64,000 bases of DNA from an uncultured Pirellulaceae bacterium (lineage in GTDB: Bacteria > Planctomycetota > Planctomycetia > Pirellulales > Pirellulaceae), in contig CALCJM010000066.1 in the NCBI GenBank assembly GCA_937967505.1, positions 32,385 to 96,384 on the forward strand, given 5' to 3'. Position 1 is the stretch's first letter. Each line of letters begins with the position of its first letter. This document shows, piece after piece, positions 54,201-63,553 of this stretch. The notes beneath the pieces are model-generated. The model made no database searches, was not told the origin of the DNA, and saw nothing but the letters and a program-made list of their open reading frames with translations. Both the position numbers and the translations under genes were made by a program.

Positions 54201-54612
54201 TCCGGCAAATGTTTTCACGGATACGAAATATTGCTTTTTTTAGTCAACGCGTTTGCGCGGCGGACTTTCTTGCAAAAGCGCGCCGGCCGACTGTACCAGC
54301 CCTTATTAAGGGTAAAATTACCACCAATTCATCGACCGTAAAATAATTCGATAAAAAGTGGTTATTGATAACGATTGCCACCTGAACTATCGCTAAGGGG
54401 TGGTGTGTTCACAATGGAGTGTTGTTCGCAATTGGAACTGCCAGTTTTACAGGATTTTACATGCTAAGGTAATGTTGACGAACCTACTGATGTGTCTATC
54501 ATCCCACCGAATATACACCCAAGTGAACAATCGAAGCCGGCGAAATGTGTTCGAGACGAACACCGTGAGACGCCTGGCACGCGACTCCCGCCCATTTTCC
54601 ATTGAGGAATCA
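54201..54612. other. Gap upstream of the SulP transporter gene
   Basis: 412 bases between tsaD and the transporter start. The region at 54,230-54,370 is locally AT-rich, with a GC-rich patch GCGCGCCGGCCGAC at 54279-54292. No gene or clear regulatory site is supported. The transporter frame stays open back to 54400 but with untypical sequence. Confidence 0.5.
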
Positions 54613-56388
54613 ATGCTGCAGAAAGCTCCTTCGAACGCCAACGCTACCCAAATCAAGAACGACGTGCTATCCGGGCTAACAGTGGCCCTTGCCTTGGTCC
54701 CCGAGGCCATTGCTTTTGCTTTTATCGCCGGTGTCTCTCCGGTCATCGGACTTTACTCCGCATTCTTCATCGGTCTGATTACCGCTGTTTGCGGCGGTCG
54801 GCCAGGAATGATATCCGGAGCAACCGGAGCGATGGCGGTTGTCGTCATCGGGCTGGTCGCGATGCATGGCGTTGCCTACCTGTTTCCAACTGTGATCCTC
54901 TGCGGCATCCTCCAGATCCTTGTCGGCACAGCGCGTTTGGGGAAACTCATTCGCATGGTACCGCATCCGGTGATGCTGGGGTTTGTCAACGGGCTGGCTA
55001 TTGTCATCTTTCTGGCACAATTTGGCAGCTTCAAAGGTTTTGATTCTGCTACCGGCGGACTAACCTGGCTGCCTTCCGCACCGATGATTTTCATGCTGGG
55101 CCTGGTTGCACTAACGATGTTAATCATTTGGGGTTTGCCGAAAATTACTAAAGCGGTTCCATCTTCACTTGCCGCCATTTTACTGGTGACGTTTATCTCG
55201 ATTGGAATCAACAGCACATCCAACCCGGGGACCGATCAACCGGCCACCGTTGCAACGGTGGGCGACATGCTATCCAACAATGCCAAGGCTCACGCGGTCA
55301 AGAAAGTTTCCGATAAAGAATCGGCAAAATTGCGGGCTGATGCTTTGGCCAACGGCACAGTTCTCCCGGAAGCAGACGCTCACGGCCACGGTGGGCCGCA
55401 CGTCGAACTAACACGGCAGCAGATTGACGACGCTGTTGCGTCCATCGACCCCAACGCAGCCAGCATTAGCGCAGGCTTGCCCACGTTGTTTTTTATGGAC
55501 AGCAGTTACACCTTGCCTCCGGCGACGTGGGAAACATTCACGATCATCTTCCCCTTCGCACTGGTCCTGTGTGGCGTGGGGTTAATCGAATCACTGCTGA
55601 CTCTGACGCTGATCGACGAAATCACCGAAACACGCGGACAGGGTAATCGCGAGTGCTTTGGCCAGGGAATCGCAAATATTGTTTGCGGGCTGTTTGGTGG
55701 AATGGGCGGCTGTGCGATGATTGGTCAGTCCCTGATTAATGTCAATTCCGGTGGACGCGGTCGCCTTTCGGGTATCGTTGCAGCGGTTTGCCTGCTGTCG
55801 ATCGTGCTGTTCCTGTCACCCTGGATCAAAATGATCCCAATGGCGGCGCTGGTTGGTGTAATGTTCATGGTCGTCATCGGGACCTTCGAATGGGCGTCGC
55901 TGAAAATGTTCCGCAAAGTTCCCATGTCTGACATCCTTGTGATGGTGCTGGTTGCCGGTTATACCGTTTTGATGCACGATCTCGCGACTGCGGTAATTCT
56001 GGGGGTGATCGTTTCGGCTCTGGTGTTCGCGTGGCAGCACGCTACCCACATTGGATCAGAAGTGCGCATCGACGAACACGGCAGCAAAATCCATCAGGTT
56101 CATGGCCCGCTGTTCTTCGCATCAGCCCAGTCATTTAAAGATATCTTTGATCCTAGGAATGACCCTGATGATGTTGTGATCGACTTTTACTTCTCACGCG
56201 TCTACGACCAATCGGGTTTGGAAGCCATCAACAGCCTGGCCGAGAAATATGAATCATTGGGTAAACGAATCCACTTGACGCACCTATCGCCTGAGTGCCG
56301 CCGTTTGTTGGACCGCGCCGATGATCTGGTAATCGCCAATTTATCCGAAGATCCACAATACCATATCGCAACTGACCGACTTGCGTAG
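54613..56388 (+). CDS. SulP-family anion transporter with C-terminal STAS domain
   Basis: A 591-residue transporter. [21 protein letters not shown] is the SulP N-terminal signature and the core has 12-14 hydrophobic spans (e.g. [20 protein letters not shown]). A STAS domain occupies about residues 480-580 ([16 protein letters not shown], then [19 protein letters not shown]). ATG 54613 has GAGGA 5 bases upstream. Between VATVGDM (about residue 214) and SAGLPTL (about 288), two elements that are nearly adjacent in typical members, lies an insertion of about 70 residues including HGHGGPH. The family transports sulfate, bicarbonate or similar anions; the substrate here is unknown. Confidence 0.9.
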   Translation: MLQKAPSNANATQIKNDVLSGLTVALALVPEAIAFAFIAGVSPVIGLYSAFFIGLITAVCGGRPGMISGATGAMAVVVIGLVAMHGVAYLFPTVILCGILQILVGTARLGKLIRMVPHPVMLGFVNGLAIVIFLAQFGSFKGFDSATGGLTWLPSAPMIFMLGLVALTMLIIWGLPKITKAVPSSLAAILLVTFISIGINSTSNPGTDQPATVATVGDMLSNNAKAHAVKKVSDKESAKLRADALANGTVLPEADAHGHGGPHVELTRQQIDDAVASIDPNAASISAGLPTLFFMDSSYTLPPATWETFTIIFPFALVLCGVGLIESLLTLTLIDEITETRGQGNRECFGQGIANIVCGLFGGMGGCAMIGQSLINVNSGGRGRLSGIVAAVCLLSIVLFLSPWIKMIPMAALVGVMFMVVIGTFEWASLKMFRKVPMSDILVMVLVAGYTVLMHDLATAVILGVIVSALVFAWQHATHIGSEVRIDEHGSKIHQVHGPLFFASAQSFKDIFDPRNDPDDVVIDFYFSRVYDQSGLEAINSLAEKYESLGKRIHLTHLSPECRRLLDRADDLVIANLSEDPQYHIATDRLA

Positions 56389-56634
56389 CCGCCAGTGTCG
56401 GGAAAGAAACGGGCCTAGTCGCTTTCTGGAGTTTTAAGTCACCGCTGTCCTGAAAAATTACAGGACCCGATTTACTCTCTTTTTGGAGCTACGGGCCGGC
56501 GGTGTGCTGGATGTGGTGTGCGAAGGACTCAGGGACTGGGGCATGGACGATGTGCATATTTTATCCGCTGCCGGAAATGTGACTTGATTGGTGGAGGATC
56601 TATTTCCAAAGTTCAAAGAAGATCAAACTTCTTT

Positions 56635-57630
56635 CTATGGGTCGGTCGCTACTGCACGAGTTAGTGTTTTTTCTGCTGTTTCCGGCGATTCAATCATGTC
56701 GAAGAAGAACTCTTCCAGCTCAACGGGCTCCATCCGGGCGACGGCCATGACACAATCAGCCAAAGCGATCTCTCGCGGGTTAACTCGTAGAAAACGTTGA
56801 TAAAACTCTGGCCCTACCTGTAGCATGGGTACCTCATATTCGATATGTTCAGTATGGTCCATCACCACATCATAGTCTTCAGATGGCAATTCGTTCATGC
56901 CGTGCAGGCAGATCAGTTCCATCGAACCTTTGACCAGTTCATGTAGCAGCAGTGGCCAGACGATTGCTTTGCCAATCACTCTTAGCTGCCCGTCAATCCA
57001 ATCGACGCCACCCCAGCCAACCATCATCCTGAGGATTTCTTTTCCTGCAGGCGTTTGGGGAGCCCTGACCGTTCCCCACGCCGGTTCATTGGTGATACTT
57101 GCATCGATTAGATCAGGAGGCGTACCAATGATTTGACTGCAAGCCCTGACTGCCAGTTGTTCCAGCCGCTTTCGGTGGTTGCGCTCGATATCGACGGCTT
57201 TGAGGATGTCATTCATGATTGCCGTTTCCATTGACAACATGTCTGTCGGAATCTCTTTTTCAAGGCAGCGTTTTTCGGCCGATGCGAAAGCCGCTTCTGC
57301 CAGCATCCGGCCATGTCGACGCAGAAAGCGATGGTAGAAAAAGGGGCTTTCCGCCTGGTGCAGTGTGTGCCAGAAAGTAGTTGCATCACCCATGACAAAC
57401 GTGACGTACCCCCGCCAATAGGAGTAAGTGGCACCTGCGATAGCGCGGTCGTATTGACGTAGCAGTTGAGTGTTAATGCTGTTCAGTTCATCGCGCACCA
57501 GGTGGTGCCCCGTCTGATGTGCCTGGGCAGCGGCCCCCTGAATCAACAGATTCATTGACAGGCGTTTGTTGACCAAATGCCGTTGCGGTGGGTTTAATTT
57601 GTCGGGAACGAAGTGGGGGTTGTCTGCCAT
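56635..57630 (-). CDS. Conserved-looking protein of unknown function
   Basis: A 331-residue soluble protein without a family I recognise. It is largely alpha-helical by composition, has no signal peptide or membrane span, and has aromatic- and histidine-rich segments (FFYHRFLRRHGRMLAEAAF, then ICLHGMNELPSEDYD). It starts with ATG 57630 about 20 bases after a 47-codon frame that itself overlaps a 54-codon frame, so the three may be one operon. GC and codon use resemble the neighbours. Function unknown. Confidence 0.75.
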   Translation of the reverse strand: MADNPHFVPDKLNPPQRHLVNKRLSMNLLIQGAAAQAHQTGHHLVRDELNSINTQLLRQYDRAIAGATYSYWRGYVTFVMGDATTFWHTLHQAESPFFYHRFLRRHGRMLAEAAFASAEKRCLEKEIPTDMLSMETAIMNDILKAVDIERNHRKRLEQLAVRACSQIIGTPPDLIDASITNEPAWGTVRAPQTPAGKEILRMMVGWGGVDWIDGQLRVIGKAIVWPLLLHELVKGSMELICLHGMNELPSEDYDVVMDHTEHIEYEVPMLQVGPEFYQRFLRVNPREIALADCVMAVARMEPVELEEFFFDMIESPETAEKTLTRAVATDP

Positions 57631-57649
57631 GGCTGTGTTAATCCTCAGG

Positions 57650-57793
57650 TTATAAATAGACCGCAGCGCGCAGTCCCTCCTGTATTGCCTCTAACGAAAA
57701 TGGATCGATAAACCTGGGCCAGCTAAAGTGGGTGCCAACAGGCAGTCCAAAGTCAACCATTGGATTGCCGCGAGTCGCCGTGCCTACAATCAT
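57650..57793 (-). CDS. Possible 47-residue protein, coupled to the neighbour
   Basis: The frame runs from ATG 57793 (MIVGTATRGNPMVDFG, ending LRAAVYL). Its ATG overlaps the stop codon of the 54-codon frame as ATGA, a hallmark of translational coupling. It ends 19 bases before the start of the 331-residue unknown. The middle GLPVGTHFSWPRFIDPFS is rich in Gly, Pro and aromatics. No homology known to me. The overlap arrangement is the main reason for calling it. Confidence 0.45.
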   Translation of the reverse strand: MIVGTATRGNPMVDFGLPVGTHFSWPRFIDPFSLEAIQEGLRAAVYL

Positions 57794-57954
57794 TGAACCT
57801 CGACTATTGCCAAACCTAAACCTCCCTTTGGTTGAGGAAGCGGGCGGTCTTGGGGCCAATCGGGAGCAAACGGCGCTGGTTTGGGTGCCGGACGTGGTTT
57901 AGCCGGTTTGGGATCGACGTCCGGTTTGGTTGGCGGTGGAATGGTCTCGGGCAT
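57790..57954 (-). CDS. Possible 54-residue Pro/Lys-rich protein
   Basis: The frame starts at ATG 57954 (MPETIPPPTKPDVDPKPAKP) and is dominated by P-K-P repeats before a short hydrophobic end GLGLAIVEVQ. It is the first of three closely spaced minus-strand frames ending with the 331-residue unknown. No ribosome-binding site is visible. The composition is typical of linkers and small extended peptides. Real expression is uncertain. Confidence 0.45.
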   Translation of the reverse strand: MPETIPPPTKPDVDPKPAKPRPAPKPAPFAPDWPQDRPLPQPKGGLGLAIVEVQ

Positions 57955-58088
57955 AAAAAAGAGTCGGGCTATCCTAGTGTAGTGGAAAATCTCGATCCTG
58001 AATTGAGAATGTCTGACCTGAACAATTCTATTGGCAATGGCTATACTTTTCCATCCAACCCCAAATTTCACACCGAATCCTTGCCGCG

Positions 58089-59066
58089 ATGCCCGAGCCC
58101 GTAAAACTGACCGTTGCCCAAGAGGAATCCGGGATGCGACTTGATTCGTATCTGGTCAAGCATTTTTCCAAACATAGTCGGGTGAAGCTGCAACGCGCGA
58201 TCGCTGCTGGATCGGTAACGGTTGACAAAGCATCAGCAAAGTCATCGGTCAGGCTTAAAACCGGGCAGATCGTTTGGTTTACTCCGCCCGAAGTTGATCG
58301 TGAGGGCCCGATTCCCGAAAATATCCCGCTGGATATTCTGTACGAAGACGATGCGCTGGTGGCGATCAACAAACCGCCTGCCATGGTCGTCCATCCCGCC
58401 AAGGGAAACTGGCAGGGAACGTTGACTTCAGCGCTGGCCTTCCACTTCAAAAGTTTGAGCAGCGTCGGAGGTCCGACGCGCCCCGGCATCGTCCATCGGC
58501 TGGATCGGGATACCAGCGGTGTGATTCTGGTGGCCAAAACTGATGATGCACATCAGAAACTTTCGAAACAGTTCGAACTGCGCACCGTCAAGAAAGAATA
58601 TTTTGCGATCGTCACTCCCGCGCCAGATCGTGACCGGGATGTGATCGACCAACCAATTGGGGCTCATCCCTACCAACGTGAGAAAAAGGCCATTCGCGAA
58701 AACCACTCAACCAGTAAAAACGCCTGGAGCTACTACGAAGTGGTGGAGCGATTTACAGGGTTCGCCAGCGTGAAAGTGAAACCCCGAACAGGACGCACGC
58801 ATCAGATCCGCGTGCACATGGCGCATGTTGGATGCCCTGTGCTGTGCGATCGGCTGTACAGCGGAAGGGCCGCACTCCGCCTACAGGATTTGGACAGAAG
58901 GAGCGCTGTCGAACTTGACCGAACCATCCTTCAGCGGCAGGCTCTTCATGCTCACCGCATCGAATTTAAACATCCGGTCAGCGGTGATTCGATGATACTG
59001 ACCGCACCGTTGGCTGCTGATATTCAGGAAATGCTAGAGATGCTTCGGCGGTTGCGGGCTGTTTAA
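58089..59066 (+). CDS. RluA-family 23S rRNA pseudouridine synthase (RluD-like)
   Basis: A 325-residue enzyme. An N-terminal S4 RNA-binding domain (about residues 15-60, RLDSYLVKHFSKHSRVKLQRAI) is followed by the RluA catalytic domain with PGIVHRLDRDTSG, the catalytic aspartate being Asp139. RTGRTHQIRVHMAHVGCPVLCD is the conserved C-terminal motif. S4 plus RluA is the RluD/RluC layout. It isomerises uridines in 23S rRNA; sites cannot be told from sequence. It is divergent from the small-ORF operon and shows no strong ribosome-binding site. Confidence 0.93.
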   Translation: MPEPVKLTVAQEESGMRLDSYLVKHFSKHSRVKLQRAIAAGSVTVDKASAKSSVRLKTGQIVWFTPPEVDREGPIPENIPLDILYEDDALVAINKPPAMVVHPAKGNWQGTLTSALAFHFKSLSSVGGPTRPGIVHRLDRDTSGVILVAKTDDAHQKLSKQFELRTVKKEYFAIVTPAPDRDRDVIDQPIGAHPYQREKKAIRENHSTSKNAWSYYEVVERFTGFASVKVKPRTGRTHQIRVHMAHVGCPVLCDRLYSGRAALRLQDLDRRSAVELDRTILQRQALHAHRIEFKHPVSGDSMILTAPLAADIQEMLEMLRRLRAV

Positions 59067-59173
59067 TCAGTCACAAATGCAGCCACAATGCTCTTTTGCT
59101 GCATGGCTAACCGTGGGGGATCAAACCATGGTGTAGACATTGGTCATTTCACGCGGGAAGTTTTTGCAACCGC

Positions 59174-59863
59174 TTACTCTTTTAACTTTATGCCCCGAAT
59201 CGCTTCCTGAAACGATTTCTCATTCGCATCAATGGTGGTTTTGGGGCCAATCAATTTGACGAAATAGTTACCCGACTCGGGTGTTTCAATGATCGCCGCC
59301 AAGACACGGAAGCCCGGGTTGGTGACCTTTTTACCACCGGAAAACGGGCCGCCCATCGTTTCAACGTAGCTGCCCGAGATATCTACCATGGTTACTTTCA
59401 TCTCCTGGATATCTTCTTCGGTTACTTTTGCGGTTGTCTTTGTTCCGTCGGGTTGAGAAAACTGCCCCTCCCAACGCGCAATATTGGCCGCAATGGTTCC
59501 ACCCGCGCCCATGATTGTCAGTCGTCCGTCACGTTTGTCGGTTCCTGCGCGCGGAACCTTAATCTCATATTCCAACATTCGGCTCTTGGGAGTTGCGCTT
59601 TCCCAGTTGCCTGTTGTGGTGAAATTCAAATTACCATCGGCGACGGAAAACTCCAACGGCGCAGGGGCCGGAGCAGCAGCCGTTTCACCTGCCGATACTG
59701 CTTCAGAAGATTGGGTAGTTTTTTCGGGATCGACCGAGTGTGCTTCCTGCGGTGCCGGTGTTTTGACAGCGTTTGTCGATTGGGCAACACTGTACTGGCC
59801 GACAAGGATTCCCAGAGAGGCTGCGATAACGGTTTTCAGCATTGTGGTTTTAAAAACAGTCAT
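59174..59863 (-). CDS. Exported protein of unknown function
   Basis: A 229-residue protein. It starts at ATG 59863 with AAGGA about 8 bases upstream and a signal peptide (MLKTVIAASLGILVGQYSVAQ), followed by an Ala/Pro/Glu-rich linker to about residue 70. The C-terminal 160 residues are a beta-rich domain beginning EFSVADGNLNFTTTGNWES and ending SFQEAIRGIKLKE. This resembles small secreted proteins that are common in planctomycetes but unnamed. It lies 91 bases downstream of fabI on the same strand, perhaps in the same transcript. Function unknown. Confidence 0.8.
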   Translation of the reverse strand: MTVFKTTMLKTVIAASLGILVGQYSVAQSTNAVKTPAPQEAHSVDPEKTTQSSEAVSAGETAAAPAPAPLEFSVADGNLNFTTTGNWESATPKSRMLEYEIKVPRAGTDKRDGRLTIMGAGGTIAANIARWEGQFSQPDGTKTTAKVTEEDIQEMKVTMVDISGSYVETMGGPFSGGKKVTNPGFRVLAAIIETPESGNYFVKLIGPKTTIDANEKSFQEAIRGIKLKE

Positions 59864-59954
59864 TTCGTGGTTCCTTGTTAATTTTGTAGATTTAGAAATC
59901 TCGGGGCGTTCCGCTGATTCTTGAATTGTACTCACAGGGCGCGACGGTTGCCAA

Positions 59955-60761
59955 TCAGTCCGCCTGCATGACCTTACTGACGATGGTGTTGTCAAAATAG
60001 TTAATCGACATTCCGGCATCGATCACCAGATGCTGTGCATTGATGCCGGACGAGCGTGGGCTTAAAAGGAAACAGGCGGCGTCGGCCACCTCCTGAGTCT
60101 GTACGGCGTGTCCACGGGGGATGACCTGTTCCGCATACAGGAACGCATCCACGTAGCCGGGGATACCGGCGGATGCTGACGTTTTCAGTAACCCCGGAGC
60201 CACCGCGTTAAACCGCACGTTGGAGAACTTGCTGAAACTTTTTGCCAGAAACGCCAACGAACTGTCCAGCGCCGCTTTCACCGGAGCCATAAATCCGTAG
60301 TTCTCACTGGCCATGGTCGTGGTTGAAATCGAAATGGTGATTACGGACGCATCCGTGCTCAAGGCATCTTTGAAGGCGTTGCAAATTGCAATCAGCGAAA
60401 AACACGAGATGTCAAACGTGCGCAGCAGTTGCTGTTTACCTGTCTCGTGAAAGGGCTTGATGCCACGTTCGTCGTAGGCCGCAAAGGCGATCGAATGCAC
60501 TAGGCCGTCAATGACAGGATGTTTGGATGCGATCGCGGCAGCGACCATTTCGATCTGGTCTTCAAATTCGACATCGCAAACGTGCACCGCGCGGTCGCCC
60601 ATCAGTTTTTTAACCGTTTCCAGACGCTGTGCAGATCGCACGACGTACACGACGTTGGCCCCAACCTCTTCCAGCGTTTTCCCAATGTGCCACGCGACAC
60701 TTTTCTTGTTGGCGACGCCAAAGACGACAATCGTTTTGCCGGCGAGTTTCAAAAAGTCCAT
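59955..60761 (-). CDS. fabI: Enoyl-ACP reductase, FabI-like
   Basis: A 268-residue SDR of the FabI type. The N-terminal [17 protein letters not shown] is the FabI version of the cofactor motif, with [16 protein letters not shown] and the active-site Tyr155/Lys162 (Y-x6-K). One difference stands out: the second FabI tyrosine (Tyr146 in E. coli) is isoleucine here, in [10 protein letters not shown]. FabI reduces enoyl-ACP with NADH in fatty acid synthesis. It is 79 bases downstream of fabZ. The divergence may reflect an unusual substrate. ATG 60761 is preferred over TTG 60764. Confidence 0.85.
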   Translation of the reverse strand: MDFLKLAGKTIVVFGVANKKSVAWHIGKTLEEVGANVVYVVRSAQRLETVKKLMGDRAVHVCDVEFEDQIEMVAAAIASKHPVIDGLVHSIAFAAYDERGIKPFHETGKQQLLRTFDISCFSLIAICNAFKDALSTDASVITISISTTTMASENYGFMAPVKAALDSSLAFLAKSFSKFSNVRFNAVAPGLLKTSASAGIPGYVDAFLYAEQVIPRGHAVQTQEVADAACFLLSPRSSGINAQHLVIDAGMSINYFDNTIVSKVMQAD

Positions 60762-60843
60762 CAATCGGTTGCTCTATTGTTAGGTTACGTTTTCGCAGCT
60801 GCACCGGAGACACCACTGCCTGAAGCCCAATGCGATGATGCGA

Positions 60844-61278
60844 TTACTGAGGGGTTGCAATGCTGCATGTGAAACCCAGCCGGGCGGCGACCTTGCCGTC
60901 GCAGCGTGCGATGCCCGTCAGGTACCAGGCATTGGAAACGACTTCGTCCAATTTAACCGTCATTTCGATCGTGTCACCCGGTTTGATAATCTTTTTGAAT
61001 TTTACGTCGGTCATCCGGGTCAAAACCGGAACGCCTTCAGCCCCTGCGGTCAGCGTCGATAGTAACACCGCGCCAGCCTGAACCGTGCTCTCACAAAGAA
61101 TCACGCCGGGGACAATCGGTTGGTCGGGGTAATGCCCTTGAAAAAAGTATTCGTCACCTGAAAAGGATTTCCGACACACGATCTGGTCTTTGGTTTGCGA
61201 AACGATCTCATCCACCAGCAACATGGGAGCGCGGTGAGGAATCGAGGCGTGGATGGTTTCGAGTGTAGGGTGAGCCAT
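60844..61278 (-). CDS. fabZ: 3-hydroxyacyl-ACP dehydratase, FabZ-like
   Basis: A 144-residue single hot-dog domain with IPHRAPMLLVDEIV and the catalytic helix motif GHYPDQPIVPGVILCE (His49, Glu63). This matches FabZ rather than FabA. It removes water from 3-hydroxyacyl-ACP to give enoyl-ACP, the substrate of the FabI-like enzyme downstream. It lies 123 bases behind the CrtI-like gene on the same strand. Either housekeeping fatty acid synthesis or a dedicated lipid pathway is possible. Confidence 0.92.
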   Translation of the reverse strand: MAHPTLETIHASIPHRAPMLLVDEIVSQTKDQIVCRKSFSGDEYFFQGHYPDQPIVPGVILCESTVQAGAVLLSTLTAGAEGVPVLTRMTDVKFKKIIKPGDTIEMTVKLDEVVSNAWYLTGIARCDGKVAARLGFTCSIATPQ

Positions 61279-61401
61279 TTGTTGTTGCTTTTGCGGAGGG
61301 GCGAGTTGACTCGTAATGTGGCGACATGCGGCAGCGCGGGAAATGGAACGGCGATACGCTCTACCGCCTGACGACGATTACAGGGGGTTGATGGTCAAGA
61401 T

Positions 61402-62838
61402 CTATGTTGTCGAAACGACGGGGGCCGACGCGAGCTGGTTAATGACATCATTGGCAACGATTACGCCGTAATTAATCGTACCCAGCCAGCCGGACATAAT
61501 GATGCCGCAACTGCCGGCGTGATACAGACCGCCGATCTGTTCGGGCAACGCGCGGCTTACTCCCAGCCCCTCAAATTTTGTCCCAAAGCTGGAACCGTGC
61601 ACGTGTTTCGTGTAGTGCTCAAATGTCACCGGAGTTGCCGCTTCGGCGTGAACAATCCGCGCGCGACAGTTTGGCACGTATTTCTCCAACGCATCAAGCG
61701 TCGTTTCCACCAGATGTTGTTTGCTGGCCTCGTATTCGTCTTTGGAAAGTTCCGTCCAATCAGAGTAATTTGCGTTGGTACTGGAAACGATCAGCGTGCG
61801 ACCTTTACCCTCCGGGCGCGTGTCAGGGTAGTAGAATGAAAAAGTGCGACTGGTGATGTCGCGGCTGAGCAGCAGGTCGGTCTGAAACCGGTCGGCGGTA
61901 CTGCAAAACAGCAGGTCGCCCGTTTCGCGCGGGACGGTATCGCCGTCCTTCATCGCCATATAAACCTGAGTGCTTGAATTGTTCAGCCGAACGGCTTTGG
62001 CATCATCGATAAACGACGAATCAAATTTGTCTTCGCCAACCAGATTAAAAATGGTCGATCGCAGGTTGGAGTTGCTGATCACGGCGCTGGTTCGGATAGT
62101 CCGGCCATTGACCTGAACAGACAGCACTTTGTCTCCGGCAAGGTTAATCTTTTCCACGTCGCAGTTGATGCGCACATCAACGCCATTGTGTTTCATTTCC
62201 TTTTCCATGGCTTTGACAAGCTTGTCGGTGCCGCCTTGGAAAACAAAGACACCTTTGGACATGAAATTTGAGAACACAATCCCGTAGGTGATCGCGGGAT
62301 CTTCCAGCGTCGAACCGTTGGCGTAGGTGATCGGCTCCATCAGTAATCGCACAACATCTTCGCGACCGGGGAAGAATTCATCAAACAACTGACGTGTGGT
62401 TTTCTCCTGGTCGTCGAAGAAATTCATTCCTCGCGCGGTATCAAAAAAACGATCCACCGTTTGCTGTTCGATTCCGAAATCTGTGATCAGCAGATTGGTG
62501 AAATCCTTGCGGTCAAAAGTAGTCGTCAATGAGAACATGGGGTTGTCAAATCGGACACCCTCCAGCTGTACGATGGAATCAGCGATCTCTTTAGTCCAAT
62601 AGCGGCGGCAGCTTTTGACCATGCCGTGCGGGAATCCATGCAGTGAGATATCAAAAATGTGACCGCCGGGACGCTTAAACCAGGTGGCCAGACCGCCCAG
62701 TTTATAGTGTTGCTCAAGGAGCAGGACCTTCATGCCGTCGCGTGCGAGAATATTGGCGGCGGTCATGCCGCCCAGTCCGCTGCCGATAACGACGACATCG
62801 TATTGATCCGCGGCTCCTTTGAGAAAATCTTTGGGCAT
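61402..62838 (-). CDS. CrtI-like FAD-dependent oxidoreductase (phytoene desaturase / carotene isomerase superfamily)
   Basis: A 478-residue flavoprotein. The FAD motif [21 protein letters not shown] is near residue 15, followed by [24 protein letters not shown], where CrtI-type enzymes close over a hydrophobic substrate. [22 protein letters not shown] and the C-terminal [26 protein letters not shown] also match CrtI and CRTISO/RetSat-like proteins. It is first in a row with fabZ and fabI, which is not the usual carotenoid context. A role on an ACP- or lipid-bound polyene chain is a reasonable inference. Confidence 0.88.
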   Translation of the reverse strand: MPKDFLKGAADQYDVVVIGSGLGGMTAANILARDGMKVLLLEQHYKLGGLATWFKRPGGHIFDISLHGFPHGMVKSCRRYWTKEIADSIVQLEGVRFDNPMFSLTTTFDRKDFTNLLITDFGIEQQTVDRFFDTARGMNFFDDQEKTTRQLFDEFFPGREDVVRLLMEPITYANGSTLEDPAITYGIVFSNFMSKGVFVFQGGTDKLVKAMEKEMKHNGVDVRINCDVEKINLAGDKVLSVQVNGRTIRTSAVISNSNLRSTIFNLVGEDKFDSSFIDDAKAVRLNNSSTQVYMAMKDGDTVPRETGDLLFCSTADRFQTDLLLSRDITSRTFSFYYPDTRPEGKGRTLIVSSTNANYSDWTELSKDEYEASKQHLVETTLDALEKYVPNCRARIVHAEAATPVTFEHYTKHVHGSSFGTKFEGLGVSRALPEQIGGLYHAGSCGIIMSGWLGTINYGVIVANDVINQLASAPVVSTT

Positions 62839-62995
62839 GTTGGAAATTCGTTGCTTTTGTGTTTCTGTTTTTTACAGGTAGAATGAGGGGCCGGTGAGAT
62901 TGGCCCCGCCTTCCACCTGCCATACGATACGAAAATTAACCGTTTTTCTCAAGCCACCAACCAGTCAGCGGCGGGCGGCTAAAATAAGGAATAGC

Positions 62996-63553
62996 ATGGA
63001 ATTTATCATTGATCTCTGGATTCCAATCCTTGTCGGAACGCTAGTGCTTCAATTCGCCAGCACAATGGCTTGGATGGTATTGTCCCATCACTTCGGTGAT
63101 CACGCAAAGATTCCCGGCGAGGAAGACTTGATGGATTGGGTGGGTGACCAAAAGATTCCGGCGGGGAGCTATATGTTTCCCTATCCGGAAACTGTCGCCC
63201 AGATGAATTCGAAAGAGCACCGGGAACGCTATGCCAAGGGGCCGCGTGGTACGATTCACGTCTATAATTCGGTCAATATGGGCGTGAATATTTTGAAGAC
63301 GTTACTGTACTTTTTGTTGACCGTCGGCACGATAGGCTATATCACACACGTGGCCTGTCCTCCCGGTGCAGAAATGACCAGCTTTATGCGCGTGTTCCGG
63401 ATCGCGGGAACCGTCGGTATTCTGACTTACGCCAGCAGCGGAGTCCTAGACCGAATTTGGTTTGTGCGACGTATGTGGACAACCATGATCGACGGCGTCG
63501 TTTTTGGATTAATTGTTGGCGTTGTATTCGCCGCATTGTGGCCCGTAGCGTAG
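62996..63553 (+). CDS. Integral membrane protein of unknown function
   Basis: A 185-residue protein with four hydrophobic spans: WIPILVGTLVLQFASTMAW near the start, LKTLLYFLLTVGTIGYITHV, a third around IAGTVGILTYASSG, and a last span ending AALWPVA. A hydrophilic loop of about 70 residues with EEDLMDWVGDQKIPAGSY lies between spans one and two. ATG 62996 is chosen because AGGA precedes it; further upstream in-frame codons are atypical. It is divergent from the CrtI-like gene. No family is recognised. Confidence 0.82.
   Translation: MEFIIDLWIPILVGTLVLQFASTMAWMVLSHHFGDHAKIPGEEDLMDWVGDQKIPAGSYMFPYPETVAQMNSKEHRERYAKGPRGTIHVYNSVNMGVNILKTLLYFLLTVGTIGYITHVACPPGAEMTSFMRVFRIAGTVGILTYASSGVLDRIWFVRRMWTTMIDGVVFGLIVGVVFAALWPVA

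Noticed and set aside
56447..56485. Rho-independent terminator (GTCCTG / CAGGAC stem) after the SulP gene
   Set aside because: The stem is only 6 bp with an 8-base loop, and the T-run starts about 13 bases after the stem, too far for a confident call.
56439..56586. 49-codon plus-strand frame ending just before the 331-aa unknown's 3' end
   Set aside because: The product reads plausibly (e.g. LDVVCEGLRDWGMDDVHIL) but has no start codon with a ribosome-binding site and no family I recognise. It could be a gene fragment.
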